A program made the translations under genes and the position numbers. A stretch of 64,000 nucleotides of DNA from Pseudosulfitobacter pseudonitzschiae (GTDB lineage: Bacteria > Pseudomonadota > Alphaproteobacteria > Rhodobacterales > Rhodobacteraceae), in assembly GCF_002222635.1 (NCBI RefSeq), contig NZ_CP022418.1, forward strand, positions 124,001 through 188,000. Reading direction: 5' to 3'. Positions 18,132 to 26,786 of the stretch are shown here, in pieces (the first letter of the stretch is position 1; every line of letters starts with the position of its first letter). The notes beneath the pieces are model-generated. The model was not told the origin of the DNA. It was given only the letters and a program-made list of their open reading frames with translations, and searched no databases.

Positions 18132-19172
18132 TCAGGTTAAGGGCTCCTTTGTCCAAGTGAACTCGGTTCCGTCACGCCAGATGGCGTGTAGGATCACGGT
18201 AATTTTGCGCGCAGTTGCCACGGCCGCCTTCTTGAAGCCTTTACGTGCACTGAGCCGGATCGCCCAGGATTTGAGGGGTGAGAACCGCCTGACCTGCGTC
18301 ATCAGTGACGTGGCGGCGGAGACCAGCAAACGGCGCATCTCGGCATCCCCGCATTTGGAGATGCGGCCCGATCTATCGATCTCACCTGATTGGTATCGTC
18401 GTGGTGTCAGGCCCAGGAACGCGCCGACATCGGTCGATCGGCGGAACCTGCTTGCATCATCTATTGTCGCGATGAAGTTGAGCGCGACCAGCGGCCCAAC
18501 ACCTGGAACTGTCATGAGGCGACGTGCCAATGTGTTCTGCTTGGCAATATGCATCAGTTCATCGCCCAGAGCTTCTGCCGAGGCGCAAAGCGTTTTGTGG
18601 ATGGGTATCATGGTTTGCGCCAGAAGCCCCAGCATTGGATCGCAACCACCGGCCTCAGCGAGCTGATCGCGGAACCCTTGGCGATGATGGGCGCGTAGAA
18701 CAGGTCCCATCCGGATACCGAAGGTTTTCAGGACGCCGCGGATATGGGCCTCGATATCCTTGCGCATGCGGATCAGCCGTTCACGCGCTGCGACCAGCGC
18801 CCGCACCCGGTCCGAGGCTTCGCTGCGGATGTGCACCTTTGTGAACCATCCGGTTCGCGCCAGCTGCGCCAGACCTTCCGCATCTGCCTTGTCCGACTTG
18901 TTGAGGCGCGCAGACAGAGCCTTGTGGGCCATGCGGGCGTCGATACATGTGATCGGCACACCGCGCCGTTCAAGCTCGCGTGTCAGCCATGTGGCCAGTA
19001 TCCCGCTTTCATGCACGACGCGTTCTGTGTTTGGGGCTTCCTGCGCCAGATAATCGGCAATGGTGTCCGGTTCGGTTGGAACAGACGCACGGTTCAAGAC
19101 TTTGCCGTCTGCATCCACCACACAAATCGAAACTTCTTTCAATGATACGTCGAGACCAACATAATGGCTCAT
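18132..19172 (-). CDS. IS110-family transposase
   Basis: A 346-residue DEDD recombinase of the IS110 family. I chose the ATG at 19172 because GAGGAG lies just upstream on the minus strand. The N-terminal RuvC-like DEDD domain shows GLDVSLKEVSICVVDADG, the Glu in ERVVHESGILA, and the paired Asp in LNKSDKADAEGLAQLAR. The C-terminal Transposase_20 domain shows LMTVPGVGPLVALNFIATID and FLGLTPRRYQSGEID. It appears intact. Such elements have no conventional terminal inverted repeats, so I do not assign ends; the DNA 180 bp beyond the stop and 260 bp beyond the start is free of genes and should include them. Confidence 0.9.
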   Translation of the reverse strand: MSHYVGLDVSLKEVSICVVDADGKVLNRASVPTEPDTIADYLAQEAPNTERVVHESGILATWLTRELERRGVPITCIDARMAHKALSARLNKSDKADAEGLAQLARTGWFTKVHIRSEASDRVRALVAARERLIRMRKDIEAHIRGVLKTFGIRMGPVLRAHHRQGFRDQLAEAGGCDPMLGLLAQTMIPIHKTLCASAEALGDELMHIAKQNTLARRLMTVPGVGPLVALNFIATIDDASRFRRSTDVGAFLGLTPRRYQSGEIDRSGRISKCGDAEMRRLLVSAATSLMTQVRRFSPLKSWAIRLSARKGFKKAAVATARKITVILHAIWRDGTEFTWTKEPLT

Positions 19173-19434
19173 GGTCGTTCTCCTCACGGCTGTTGATTGG
19201 TGAGTCTGATACTATCAGACCTCGTTCGCCATCGGAGAGCGACCACCGCGATCACACCATGTCGTTCGCCCCCATGTCGTCATGACAGCACGATGCGTCG
19301 ACGTCGCGTGATGGAAGCGCGCTCTGCAAAGTTTGGCAGGCTGGCTGTCGGACAATCTTTCTCAGGGCGGGTCATCGTGCCACAACAGATTGCTGACCTG
19401 AGAAATCCAGCGACTTCGGTAAGATCGCTTTGGA

Positions 19435-20349
19435 TCACGAGTTCCAGCGGACCTTTCCCAGCTCCGTGACATCATACCCAGATAGATGCGCTGCCCGGGC
19501 GGCAAAAGCGTCAGTGCGCGCGAATGCCAGCAGCGCCTGAACCTGGGGCTCGAAGTAGTCACGTCGGCGCATGACCAGATCAAAGCTCTCATTGCCAACC
19601 AGCGGAACGAAACCAAGCCGTCCCGTCACCGCCTGTAGACCGATCCCGCAATCGGCCTCGCCAATTTCGATCATCGTGGCCAGATCCCCATGCGTTTCGG
19701 CCTGCCGGGGCGCAAACTGCAAAGCATCCGCTGTCAGGCCCATACGGCCGAGCAAGACATCAAGCAGCAGTTGCGATCCTGCCCCCTCTGTGCGGGCGGC
19801 GAAACGCAACCCCTGCGAGACGACATCCTCCAGACAGTTGATTGCCTGTGGGTTGCCGGGTGCGATCAACAGGCCTTGAACCCTGCGCGCCCAATGGATC
19901 ATGACAAAACCGCCACCAGGCATATGGCTGCGCACTGCGGGCAGATTATACTCTCCGCTGGCAGCATCCAGCAGATGACTGCCCGCGAGCATCGCGCGCC
20001 CGTCAGCCAATTCGCGCAGACCATGCGTCGAGCCATGCGTCAGCACCGCCAAACCCGCGCCCGATTGCCGGAGCGCCCATTCGAGCAAGGGGTCGTTTGA
20101 CCCTGCATAGATCGGCGCTGCCTGAAGAACGCCTGCGACAGGGGCTTCGGTCTGTGCCTCCAGCCAGACATCAATCAAACGGCGTGGAAAGAGCAGTTTG
20201 CCGGTCGCACGGGTAAAGGGAATCGTCTGTCGGGTAACCATTTCATAGATCGTGCGCTGCTTGACCCGCAGGTAATCAGCCACCTCAATCGTCGTCATCA
20301 GGCTCGGCACACCAGAGTGCGCACCATCATCTTCTGGATCGTTCTGCAT
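19435..20349 (-). CDS. HTH regulator fused to a solute-binding domain, likely controlling the tungstate transporter
   Basis: A 304-residue regulator; I chose ATG 20349 (MQNDPEDD), though a downstream Met (MTTIEVADYL) would also keep the HTH. The N-terminal excisionase-type helix-turn-helix contains EVADYLRVKQRTIYEMV and LFPRRLIDVWLEA. The remaining 200 residues form a periplasmic-binding-protein-like (PBP_like) fold with LLEWALRQSGAGLAVLTHGS and FDLVMRRRDYFEPQVQALL. This architecture is used by oxyanion-responsive regulators. It is transcribed divergently from the tup operon, 91 bases away, and so most likely senses tungstate (or molybdate) and controls that operon and itself. The ligand is inferred from context. 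Confidence 0.8.
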   Translation of the reverse strand: MQNDPEDDGAHSGVPSLMTTIEVADYLRVKQRTIYEMVTRQTIPFTRATGKLLFPRRLIDVWLEAQTEAPVAGVLQAAPIYAGSNDPLLEWALRQSGAGLAVLTHGSTHGLRELADGRAMLAGSHLLDAASGEYNLPAVRSHMPGGGFVMIHWARRVQGLLIAPGNPQAINCLEDVVSQGLRFAARTEGAGSQLLLDVLLGRMGLTADALQFAPRQAETHGDLATMIEIGEADCGIGLQAVTGRLGFVPLVGNESFDLVMRRRDYFEPQVQALLAFARTDAFAARAAHLSGYDVTELGKVRWNS

Positions 20350-20440
20350 AATACTGCAAATCCGTGCATTATTTAGGTGTTTGCACAATAGACTGCATCT
20401 TGTTTACTTGTCTATGATTTCTCAAGGGATTTTTGCGTCA
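20350..20440. promoter_or_regulatory. Divergent promoter/operator region of the tungstate operon
   Basis: An AT-rich 91-base gap between the regulator and tupB. TGCATAATA-like words recur on both strands (TGCATAATAC on entering the gap, GTGCATTATTTAGG in the middle, GACTGCATC further on), spaced roughly two helical turns apart, which suits operator half-sites. TTGCAC at about 20379 with a weak -10 seventeen bases on may drive tupB. The exact promoters are not certain. Confidence 0.4.
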
Positions 20441-21136
20441 ATGGATGGCCCATTTCACATCGCGATTGCCCTGATCGCCTCTGGCGACCCGGCTTTGACC
20501 GGAACAATTGCGCTGTCATTAAAAGTGACACTGACTGCTGTCAGCATCGGTTGCCTGATCGGGCTGCCGCTTGGTGCCAGTCTTGCGCTTGCGCAGTTTC
20601 CCGGGCGCGGCGCGATTGTCGTGGCTTTCAATGCCCTGATGGGGCTACCGCCAGTTGTGGCAGGTCTTTTGGTTTACCTGATGTTGTCACGGTCCGGCCC
20701 GCTGGGTGACCTCGCGCTTCTTTTCACGCCGACGGCAATGGTCATTGCCCAGACAATCCTGATCCTACCCATCGTGATTTCGCTCACCCGCTCCGTGGTC
20801 GAAGACCTCTGGGCCGAATATCGTGAACAGCTGCGCTCGCTCGGGGCGGACCGTTTGCGGGCGGTGCCGACCTTGCTCTGGGATGGACGGGTCAGCCTTG
20901 TGACGGGCATCCTTGCAGGTTTTGGCAGAGCCAGCGCCGAGGTCGGTGCGGTCCTGATCGTCGGCGGCAATATCGCGGGCCATACGCGCACCATGACCAC
21001 TGCGATCACCTTGGAAACCAGCCGTGGCAGCCTGGGCCTTGCCGTGGCTCTCGGCATCATCTTGTTGTTGATCACCTTGTCGCTGAATGCGGCGGCATGG
21101 GGACTAGCACAATCGGCACGGGGGCGATTGGGATGA
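20441..21136 (+). CDS. tupB: Tungstate ABC transporter permease TupB
   Basis: A 231-residue inner-membrane permease. ATG 20441 has AGGGAT upstream; ATG 20414 in frame would add nine residues. It has five hydrophobic segments and the cytoplasmic EAA loop (EYREQLRSLGADRLRAVPTL) that contacts the ATPase. The motif GFGRASAEVGAVLIVGGNI is typical of TupB/WtpB/ModB-type oxyanion permeases. It is first in an operon with the ATPase (ATGA overlap) and the binding protein, an order used by tup loci. Confidence 0.88.
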   Translation: MDGPFHIAIALIASGDPALTGTIALSLKVTLTAVSIGCLIGLPLGASLALAQFPGRGAIVVAFNALMGLPPVVAGLLVYLMLSRSGPLGDLALLFTPTAMVIAQTILILPIVISLTRSVVEDLWAEYREQLRSLGADRLRAVPTLLWDGRVSLVTGILAGFGRASAEVGAVLIVGGNIAGHTRTMTTAITLETSRGSLGLAVALGIILLLITLSLNAAAWGLAQSARGRLG

Positions 21137-21870
21137 AAGTGGACAAGGTCATTGCATCGGCAACCACGATCCTTCCCCTGCGGCTCAAGGATATGAGCTA
21201 TTCGGTCGGCAAGACGCGGCTATTGGACGGGATTGACCTCACGGTCAATGCGGGCCGGCGATTGATTGTGATGGGTCCAAACGGGGCGGGGAAAAGCCTG
21301 TTCCTTCGTCTCTGCCACGGGCTTATTGCACCCACCTCGGGCAGCATCTCATGGCAGGCGCAAGGTCCGCGACCGGCGGCGCAGACGATGGTGTTGCAAC
21401 GCCCGGTGCTGCTGCGCCGGTCGGTCCGGGCCAACCTGAACTATCCGCTGGCCCTGGCCGGTTATGCGCGCATTGCGCGCGAGGAAATGGTCCATAAAAC
21501 CCTCACGCGTTTCGGCCTGATCCCGCTTGCAGAGCGCCCCGCACGTCTACTGTCCGGCGGTGAGCAGCAGCGCCTTGCGCTCGCACGTGCATGGACAATG
21601 CGGCCACAAGTCCTGTTTCTGGACGAGCCGTCTGCTGCACTCGACCCTTCGGCGACCCGTGCCATCGAAGACTTGATCGGCCAGTTCAGTGACGAGGGTA
21701 TCACCATCGTGATGACCAGCCACGATCTGTTTCAGGCGCGGCGCCTTGCTCAGGACGTTGCCTTTCTGCATCGCGGACGGCTGATCGAACACGGCCCCGC
21801 CGCCCGGTTCTTCGATGCGCCCCAAACACCCGAGGCCCGTGATTTTCTGGGCGGCGAGCTCATCTGGTAA
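21133..21870 (+). CDS. tupC: Tungstate ABC transporter ATP-binding protein TupC
   Basis: A 245-residue ATPase. I chose ATG 21133 because it overlaps the tupB stop as ATGA; an in-frame ATG at 21097 would lie deep inside tupB. Walker A is MGPNGAGKSLFLRL, the signature LLSGGEQQRLALARAW, Walker B VLFLDEPSAALDPSA, and the switch histidine lies in MTSHDLFQARRLAQ. There is no C-terminal TOBE/mop domain, unlike ModC, which fits the tungstate type. It couples ATP hydrolysis to import through TupB. Confidence 0.88.
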   Translation: MKVDKVIASATTILPLRLKDMSYSVGKTRLLDGIDLTVNAGRRLIVMGPNGAGKSLFLRLCHGLIAPTSGSISWQAQGPRPAAQTMVLQRPVLLRRSVRANLNYPLALAGYARIAREEMVHKTLTRFGLIPLAERPARLLSGGEQQRLALARAWTMRPQVLFLDEPSAALDPSATRAIEDLIGQFSDEGITIVMTSHDLFQARRLAQDVAFLHRGRLIEHGPAARFFDAPQTPEARDFLGGELIW

Positions 21871-21902
21871 AATTTCAACCGATTATCAAGGAGAAGATCA
21901 AC

Positions 21903-22718
21903 ATGCTTTCAAACACTCGGGCACTCTTGCTATGTGCCGTATCCAGCCTCGGATCGATTGTTGCTGTTCCGGCCTTTGCGCAGGACTTCATTACTGTCGC
22001 CTCCACCACATCGACCGAGAATTCAGGACTTTTCGGATACATTCTGCCGATGTTCACGGACGAGACCGGCATCGAAGTGCGCGTGGTGGCGCAGGGCACG
22101 GGTCAAGCGCTGGAAACCGGACGGCGCGGCGATGTCGATGTGGTCTTTGTTCACGCACTTCCCGCAGAGGAACAATTCGTCGCTGAAGGCTACGGGGTGG
22201 AGCGTTTCGATGTGATGTATAACGACTTCGTCATCGTCGGGCCGGACAGCGATCCCGCCGATACCCATGCCGCAGAGAATGCAGTGGATGCGATGACTGC
22301 TATCGCGCAAGCTGGCGCGTCTTTTGCATCGCGCGGCGACGACAGTGGCACGCATCAGGCAGAATTGGCGTTGTGGTCAGCGGCAGATATCGCCCCCGAG
22401 GGCGCATGGTATCTTGAAACAGGGTCCGGCATGGGTGCCACGCTGAATACCGCAGTCCAGGTCCCGGCCTATGCACTGACCGACCGTGGCACATGGTTAT
22501 CATTTTCGAACCGCGGTGATCTGACCATCACCTACGAGGGCGATCCCGTCCTGTTCAACCCCTATGGCGTGATCCTTGTAAACCCTGAACTCCATACGCA
22601 TGTGAAAGCGCAAGAGGGACAGGCATTCATTGACTGGCTTGTCTCCGACGCTGGCCAGCAGGCCATCGCCGAGTATCAGGTCGGTGGCGAGCAGTTGTTC
22701 TTTCCCAACGCGCAATGA
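21903..22718 (+). CDS. tupA: Tungstate-binding periplasmic protein TupA
   Basis: A 271-residue binding protein with a signal peptide cleaved after VPAFA. The mature N terminus carries ITVASTTSTENSGLFGYILP; the TTST motif is the mark of TupA, which binds tungstate with very high affinity over molybdate. Other family motifs are GRRGDVDVVFVHAL, FASRGDDSGTHQAE and WYLETGSGMGATLN. It is the last gene of the operon and is followed by a strong terminator. Tungstate would feed W-dependent enzymes such as formate or aldehyde dehydrogenases, none of which is encoded in this window. Confidence 0.9.
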   Translation: MLSNTRALLLCAVSSLGSIVAVPAFAQDFITVASTTSTENSGLFGYILPMFTDETGIEVRVVAQGTGQALETGRRGDVDVVFVHALPAEEQFVAEGYGVERFDVMYNDFVIVGPDSDPADTHAAENAVDAMTAIAQAGASFASRGDDSGTHQAELALWSAADIAPEGAWYLETGSGMGATLNTAVQVPAYALTDRGTWLSFSNRGDLTITYEGDPVLFNPYGVILVNPELHTHVKAQEGQAFIDWLVSDAGQQAIAEYQVGGEQLFFPNAQ

Positions 22719-22725
22719 CCGAAGG

Positions 22726-22757
22726 GGGGCGGCGGCAATCTAGCGCCGCCCTTTTTG
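22726..22757 (+). terminator. Rho-independent terminator after tupA
   Basis: A perfect 8-bp GC stem (GGGCGGCG at 22727-22734 pairing with CGCCGCCC at 22744-22751), a 9-base loop and then TTTTT. It begins eight bases after the tupA stop and closes the tup operon. Confidence 0.9.
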
Positions 22758-22828
22758 CAACTCTGAAGCACTTTGCAAAAAATAGCTCCGCAGTTGCGTC
22801 ATTTGCCTCATGTGAGTTTGCGCCTGCA

Positions 22829-23060
22829 GCGAATGGCCGGTTTGGTGAAGATTGTGTTGAAAAACTCGGGTGAGCTCGAAAAGGCCCGAATCTTCAGAAC
22901 GAATGTTCTCATAAGTGATGATAACACCCAGTCAGAGCGTCAAACCTGACCGTCGGCAGAACGAAATTCTGGTCCGAGGCCTTTACTCGCAGGTGGATGG
23001 AGTTTTTCAACACAATCGTGAAGCTACAGGTCATTAAGCGAATGGCAGGTTAGGGCCGAA
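22829..23060. repeat. REP-like repeat copy interrupted by a MITE
   Basis: Outside the inserted MITE (22850-23017) the flanks read GCGAATGGCCGGTTTGGTGAA on the left and GTGAAGCTACAG then GCGAATGGCAGG and TAGGGCCGAA on the right. The same words occur at 26787-26856, and parts of them at 27879-27888 and 29283-29302, so this is a dispersed intergenic repeat in the host DNA. Confidence 0.6.
22850..23017 (+). mobile_element. MITE copy 1 (168 bp), IS1182-type ends
   Basis: A 168-bp non-coding element with perfect terminal inverted repeats of 18 bases, GATTGTGTTGAAAAACTC and its complement. The same sequence recurs in reverse orientation at 29303-29470 and I find no difference between the copies by eye. 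The tips resemble the left end of the IS1182 element here (ATT-TGTTGAAAAACTC in common). GTGAA flanks both sides, a 5-bp target duplication, confirmed by the uninterrupted GGTGAAGCT at about 26802. The surrounding gene-free stretch 22758-23162 holds nothing else but REP-like sequence. Confidence 0.8.
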
Positions 23061-23162
23061 ATTTCAGATTAAGCCGTCATGATCTCGGTTGCTTCGCCGC
23101 AGTGCCGAAAGTCGGCTTCGAACCCACATCTACTCCTCTATGCCGGTGAGAACTCGCCCATC

Positions 23163-23191
23163 TTGACAGTAGATCGAATCATAACTATTGA
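23163..23191 (+). promoter_or_regulatory. Possible promoter of the Rrf2 operon
   Basis: A consensus -35 TTGACA at 23163-23168 is followed after 17 bases by TATTGA. This would give a very short leader, since the gene starts at 23198. The AT-rich TAACTATTGAAGTTA around it could be an Rrf2 operator. Only the -35 element is convincing. Confidence 0.35.
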
Positions 23192-23197
23192 AGTTAC

Positions 23198-23644
23198 ATG
23201 AAGCGTGACAGCCGCCTTTCTTCGGTCCTCCACGCGCTCCTCCACATGGCAGAGCGAGAGGGGCCCATGACGTCCGACGATCTGGCGCAGTGCCTTGGCA
23301 CCAACCCGGTGGTTGTCCGGCGCACGATGGGCTTTCTGCGCGAGGCCGGGATCGTGACATCCGACCGGGGACATGCAGGCGGGTGGCGGATCACGGCGGA
23401 CCTGTCGGCTGTCTCGCTCCGGCATTTGCATGACGCCTTGGGCGAGCCTGCACTGTTCGCAGTCGGCAATCGCAACGATGCTCCGGGGTGTCTGGTCGAA
23501 CAGACCGTCAACGCGGCGCTGGACGAGAGTTTTTCCGAAGCCGAGGCCTTGCTGTTGGCGCGCTTCGAAAATGTCACCCTTGCCGATCTTGCCGCGGATT
23601 TTGCGGTCCGGCACGCCGCACGGCGCAACCAGAAAGAACCCTGA
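23198..23644 (+). CDS. Rrf2-family transcriptional regulator
   Basis: A 148-residue Rrf2 protein. The winged HTH contains LSSVLHALLHMAEREGPMTS, LAQCLGTNPVVVRRTMGFLR and the wing DRGHAGGWRITADLSAVSL. It lacks the three-cysteine Fe-S site of IscR or NsrR; the only cysteine after the HTH is in DAPGCLVEQTV, so sensing would be through a thiol or another ligand. It lies immediately upstream of a CPYC flavoprotein (stop TGA directly followed by ATG), an association that suggests it controls that redox enzyme. Confidence 0.87.
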   Translation: MKRDSRLSSVLHALLHMAEREGPMTSDDLAQCLGTNPVVVRRTMGFLREAGIVTSDRGHAGGWRITADLSAVSLRHLHDALGEPALFAVGNRNDAPGCLVEQTVNAALDESFSEAEALLLARFENVTLADLAADFAVRHAARRNQKEP

Positions 23645-24541
23645 ATGATCCACGATGTCATCGTCATCGGGGGAAGCTACGCCGGCATGGCAGCTTCCCT
23701 CCAGCTTCTGCGTGCGCGCAGGTCGGTCCTGGTCATCGATGCCGGGCAAAGGCGCAACCGCTTTGCCGGCCACGCACATGGCTTTCTGGGCCAGGACGGC
23801 GTCGATCCTGCTGTTATCGCCAGCACGGCCCGCCGCCAACTGGAAGCCTACCCGACGCTGACGTGGTTGGAGTCCGAAGCCACCGGGATCACGGGGGAGC
23901 AGGATGCCTTTGTCGTCACATCGGCCGAAGGGCAAAGCCATCGCGGTCGACGGGTCCTTTTCGCGACCGGGGTGACCGACCAGTTGCCAAACATCACGGG
24001 ACTGGCAGAGCGCTGGGGGCAGTCCGTCTTTCACTGTCCCTATTGCCATGGCTATGAGCTTGATCAGGGCCGCATCGGTGTCATCGCCACAGGCCCGATG
24101 TCGGTGCATCAAGCGGAATTGCTGGCAGAGTGGGGTAAGGCCACTCTGCTAACCAACGGTGCCTTGATGCTGGAGCCCGAGGGGCGGGATGGATTGGAGC
24201 GCAAGGGCATCACCGTCGAGGACACGTCAATTCATGCCATCGAGGGCGACGCGGACGTGCAACTGACCGACGGCAGGGCCCTATCCTTTGCGGGACTGTT
24301 CGTCGCGACGACGATCGCCCCATCCAGCAGCCTTCCCTCGGACTTGGGCTGCGAGATCGCGGAGAACCCGATGGGCCGCAACATTGCTGTGAATGCGTCA
24401 AAGCAGACGACAGTGCCCGGCGTCTTCGCCTGTGGCGACGTGGCCTTCGTTCCGGGTGCGGTTTCCTTCGCTGTTGGCGACGGCGCACTGGCTGGCATGC
24501 AAATGCATCGCTCGCTGGTCTGGCCGGAGACGATGTCATGA
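23645..24541 (+). CDS. Thioredoxin-reductase-like FAD/NAD(P)H disulfide oxidoreductase
   Basis: A 298-residue TrxB-fold flavoprotein. The FAD Rossmann motif at the N terminus is VIVIGGSYAGMAASLQLL. The redox pair is in SVFHCPYCHGYEL at about 125-137, a CPYC centre rather than the CATC of classical TrxB. The second nucleotide domain begins IGVIATGPMSVHQAEL, and its glycine pattern is poor for NADPH, so the electron donor is uncertain. The C-terminal FAD motif is GVFACGDVAFVPG. It sits between the Rrf2 gene and a methyltransferase gene (ATGA overlap), forming a compact three-gene operon. Confidence 0.87.
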   Translation: MIHDVIVIGGSYAGMAASLQLLRARRSVLVIDAGQRRNRFAGHAHGFLGQDGVDPAVIASTARRQLEAYPTLTWLESEATGITGEQDAFVVTSAEGQSHRGRRVLFATGVTDQLPNITGLAERWGQSVFHCPYCHGYELDQGRIGVIATGPMSVHQAELLAEWGKATLLTNGALMLEPEGRDGLERKGITVEDTSIHAIEGDADVQLTDGRALSFAGLFVATTIAPSSSLPSDLGCEIAENPMGRNIAVNASKQTTVPGVFACGDVAFVPGAVSFAVGDGALAGMQMHRSLVWPETMS

Positions 24542-25224
24542 CGCAGCATGGGCTGACCCATCATGCCTTCAGCCAAGACACCGCCGGATATGCGGCACGG
24601 GCTGCGCGCCACGTCCCCGGCCTGGATGATGTCTACCGTATGGCGGGGCTCCTGCTGGCGGAACGGGTGCCGCCGTCCGGCCGGGTGCTGGTGCTGGGGG
24701 CCGGTGGGGGCCTCGAACTGCGCGCCTTCGCGGACATGCAGCCGGACTGGCGTTTCGACGGCGTCGATCCTTCGGCTGAAATGATCGATCAGGCCTGCCA
24801 GACGCTGGGCGACATGATCGACCGCGTAACGTTCACTAAGGGTTATATCGATGACGCATCACTGGGCCTCTTCGATGGCGCGACCTGCCTTTTGACCCTT
24901 CACTTCCTACCGCAGGAGGAGCGCCTGCACACGCTGAGGCAGATCGCCCGTCGCCTGCGCCCGGGTGCGCCACTTGTGGTAATGAATCATAGTGTGCCGC
25001 ACGGGCAAGAACGGGATCTCTGGCTGCGCCGCAACGCGGCCTTGATGGCCTCCCACGGGATGTCCCTTGGACAAGCGGAAAAGAGCGTGGAGACCCTGAA
25101 GGCGCGCCTGCCGATCCTATCGCCGCAGGAAGACCAAGCCCTTCTCGCGCAGGCCGGATTTATGGATATCCAGCTGTTCTATGCCGCGTTCACATTTAGG
25201 GGATGGGTGAGCTATCTTGGTTGA
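24538..25224 (+). CDS. Class I SAM-dependent methyltransferase
   Basis: A 228-residue methyltransferase. Motif I is VLVLGAGGGLELRAFA, motif II GVDPSAEMIDQA, and the motif III/IV region GATCLLTLHFLPQEERLH. Substrate is unknown. It overlaps the flavoprotein gene by four bases and so is probably part of the same Rrf2-controlled response, perhaps detoxifying a reactive or thiol-binding compound. That role is inference from context. Confidence 0.85.
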   Translation: MTQHGLTHHAFSQDTAGYAARAARHVPGLDDVYRMAGLLLAERVPPSGRVLVLGAGGGLELRAFADMQPDWRFDGVDPSAEMIDQACQTLGDMIDRVTFTKGYIDDASLGLFDGATCLLTLHFLPQEERLHTLRQIARRLRPGAPLVVMNHSVPHGQERDLWLRRNAALMASHGMSLGQAEKSVETLKARLPILSPQEDQALLAQAGFMDIQLFYAAFTFRGWVSYLG

Positions 25225-25424
25225 TGGACAACGGCGGCTTTGTCCCGCAGTGCTGCCGGTAGGGTGTAAATCAGCATGCTGCACCGCCGCAAATCGGCTT
25301 GAAGCCATTGCTGCCAGTCGCAGGGTACACTCGTCGGGCAAAGCCATGTAGATGGTCAGGCAGCTGGATCGAGCCCGTAAAAGGCCATAAGTCTAGGCGA
25401 AGTGACCAAGCCAAGGGGCAGGCA

Positions 25425-26240
25425 ATGCATACGTATCTAACCGCGCTAAGGACAGTAAGGGATCTGGGGGTCCGCTCCTCGGATCGGACCGGAACAGGAA
25501 CCATCTCCCACTTCGGGATGCAATGCCGCTACGCGCTTGCTGACGGCTTCCCTCTGGTCACAACCAAGAAACTCCATCTTCGCTCCATCGTGCATGAGCT
25601 TCTCTGGTTCCTGTCGGGAGACACCAACGTTCGCACGCTGCAGAAGAACGGCGTATCGATCTGGGACGAATGGGCCGACGCCGACGGCGACCTGGGTCCG
25701 GTCTATGGACACCAGTGGCGTCGTTTTCCAGTCGTCCGTGAGGCGGATGGGCGCGTGGTGGTGGGAAGTGTCGACCAGATATCCGCCCTTATCGAGGGCA
25801 TCTCACGAACCCCGGACTCACGAAGGCTGATCGTCTCCGCCTGGAATCCAGGTGACATCGACCGAATGGCCCTGCCGCCCTGCCACACGCTTTGGCAGGT
25901 CCGCGTGCTCGACGGAAAGCTGCATCTCCAACTCTACCAGCGCTCGGCCGACATGTTCCTTGGGGTGCCATTCAACATCGCCTCATATGCACTGCTCACG
26001 CATATGCTTGCCCATGTGACGGGCCATGTTGCGGGAGATTTTATCCACACGATCGGCGATGCACACATCTATCTGAACCATCTGGATCAGGTCGAGACCC
26101 AACTGTCGCGCGACCCTCGAGCCCTCCCGAACGTTCGGATCGCGCGGCAGGTCGCATCAATCTTCGACTTTCGATACGACGACTTCGAGTTCACGGGCTA
26201 CGATCCAGCGCCGGCGATTAAGGCGCCGGTGGCAATATGA
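25425..26240 (+). CDS. thyA: Thymidylate synthase
   Basis: A 271-residue ThyA converting dUMP to dTMP with methylene-tetrahydrofolate. The ATG at 25425 follows AAGGGGCAGG; the frame is open further upstream but the family starts at this Met ([15 protein letters not shown]). Key sites are [13 protein letters not shown] (phosphate-binding Arg), [14 protein letters not shown], the catalytic Cys in [29 protein letters not shown] and [14 protein letters not shown]. The C terminus APVAI matches the family's closing residues. It overlaps folA by ATGA. It lies in a MITE-bounded accessory segment, so it may be a second copy in addition to a chromosomal thyA. Confidence 0.95.
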   Translation: MHTYLTALRTVRDLGVRSSDRTGTGTISHFGMQCRYALADGFPLVTTKKLHLRSIVHELLWFLSGDTNVRTLQKNGVSIWDEWADADGDLGPVYGHQWRRFPVVREADGRVVVGSVDQISALIEGISRTPDSRRLIVSAWNPGDIDRMALPPCHTLWQVRVLDGKLHLQLYQRSADMFLGVPFNIASYALLTHMLAHVTGHVAGDFIHTIGDAHIYLNHLDQVETQLSRDPRALPNVRIARQVASIFDFRYDDFEFTGYDPAPAIKAPVAI

Positions 26241-26713
26241 TCACCCTGATCGTTGCTCGGGCCCGGAACGGCGCGATCGGACGGGCCAACCAGATCCCAT
26301 GGCACGTGCCATCCGACCTAAGGCTCTTTCAACGCGAAACCTTGGGCGGTGCTATCATCATGGGCCGCAATACCTGGCAAAGCCTGCCGGTCAAACCGTT
26401 GAAGGGCAGATTGAATATCGTGGTGTCGCGCGATCGCAGCCTGGCAGAGCATGTCGTGCCCACGGTGGAGGACGCAATCGCGCTGGCCTACGCGCAAGGT
26501 CACATGAGGATCTATGGCATCGGGGGTGAATATATCTATCGTGAGATGCTTGGCCTTGCTGATCGACTGTTGATCACCGAAGTCGATCTTGCTGTCGAAC
26601 GTGCAAACGCTTTTTTCCCTCAGTTTGATGCGAGCGGATGGAGGACATTAAGGGAACTGCCCTTGGAAAGCGACAGCGTCCCCTGCACCGCACACGAATT
26701 GATCCGACGCTGA
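26237..26713 (+). CDS. folA: Dihydrofolate reductase
   Basis: A 158-residue DHFR regenerating tetrahydrofolate consumed by the adjacent ThyA. Motifs are [18 protein letters not shown] (loop, Trp and the active-site Asp), [20 protein letters not shown], and [16 protein letters not shown]. The residue before the IGG motif is Gly where the E. coli enzyme has Val, and the helix residues next to the Asp (LRLF) differ from E. coli (LAWF). These sites border the antifolate pocket, so inhibitor sensitivity cannot be assumed. It is co-translated with thyA. Confidence 0.93.
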   Translation: MITLIVARARNGAIGRANQIPWHVPSDLRLFQRETLGGAIIMGRNTWQSLPVKPLKGRLNIVVSRDRSLAEHVVPTVEDAIALAYAQGHMRIYGIGGEYIYREMLGLADRLLITEVDLAVERANAFFPQFDASGWRTLRELPLESDSVPCTAHELIRR

Positions 26714-26786
26714 GGGGAGGATACCACAGAATGGCCACTTGGTCCCCCTCTGCCGTCATTCACCATCTGAGAATGCTGCGCTATGC

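Noticed and set aside
22905-22918. AGAACGAATGTTCT palindrome inside the MITE, resembling a LexA box
   Set aside because: It fits the GAAC-N4-GTTC Gram-positive pattern, not the alphaproteobacterial GAAC-N7-GAAC form, and there is no gene in the element to control.
23111-23125. GGCTTCGAACCC, similar to a tRNA T-loop
   Set aside because: No acceptor, D or anticodon stems can be built around it.
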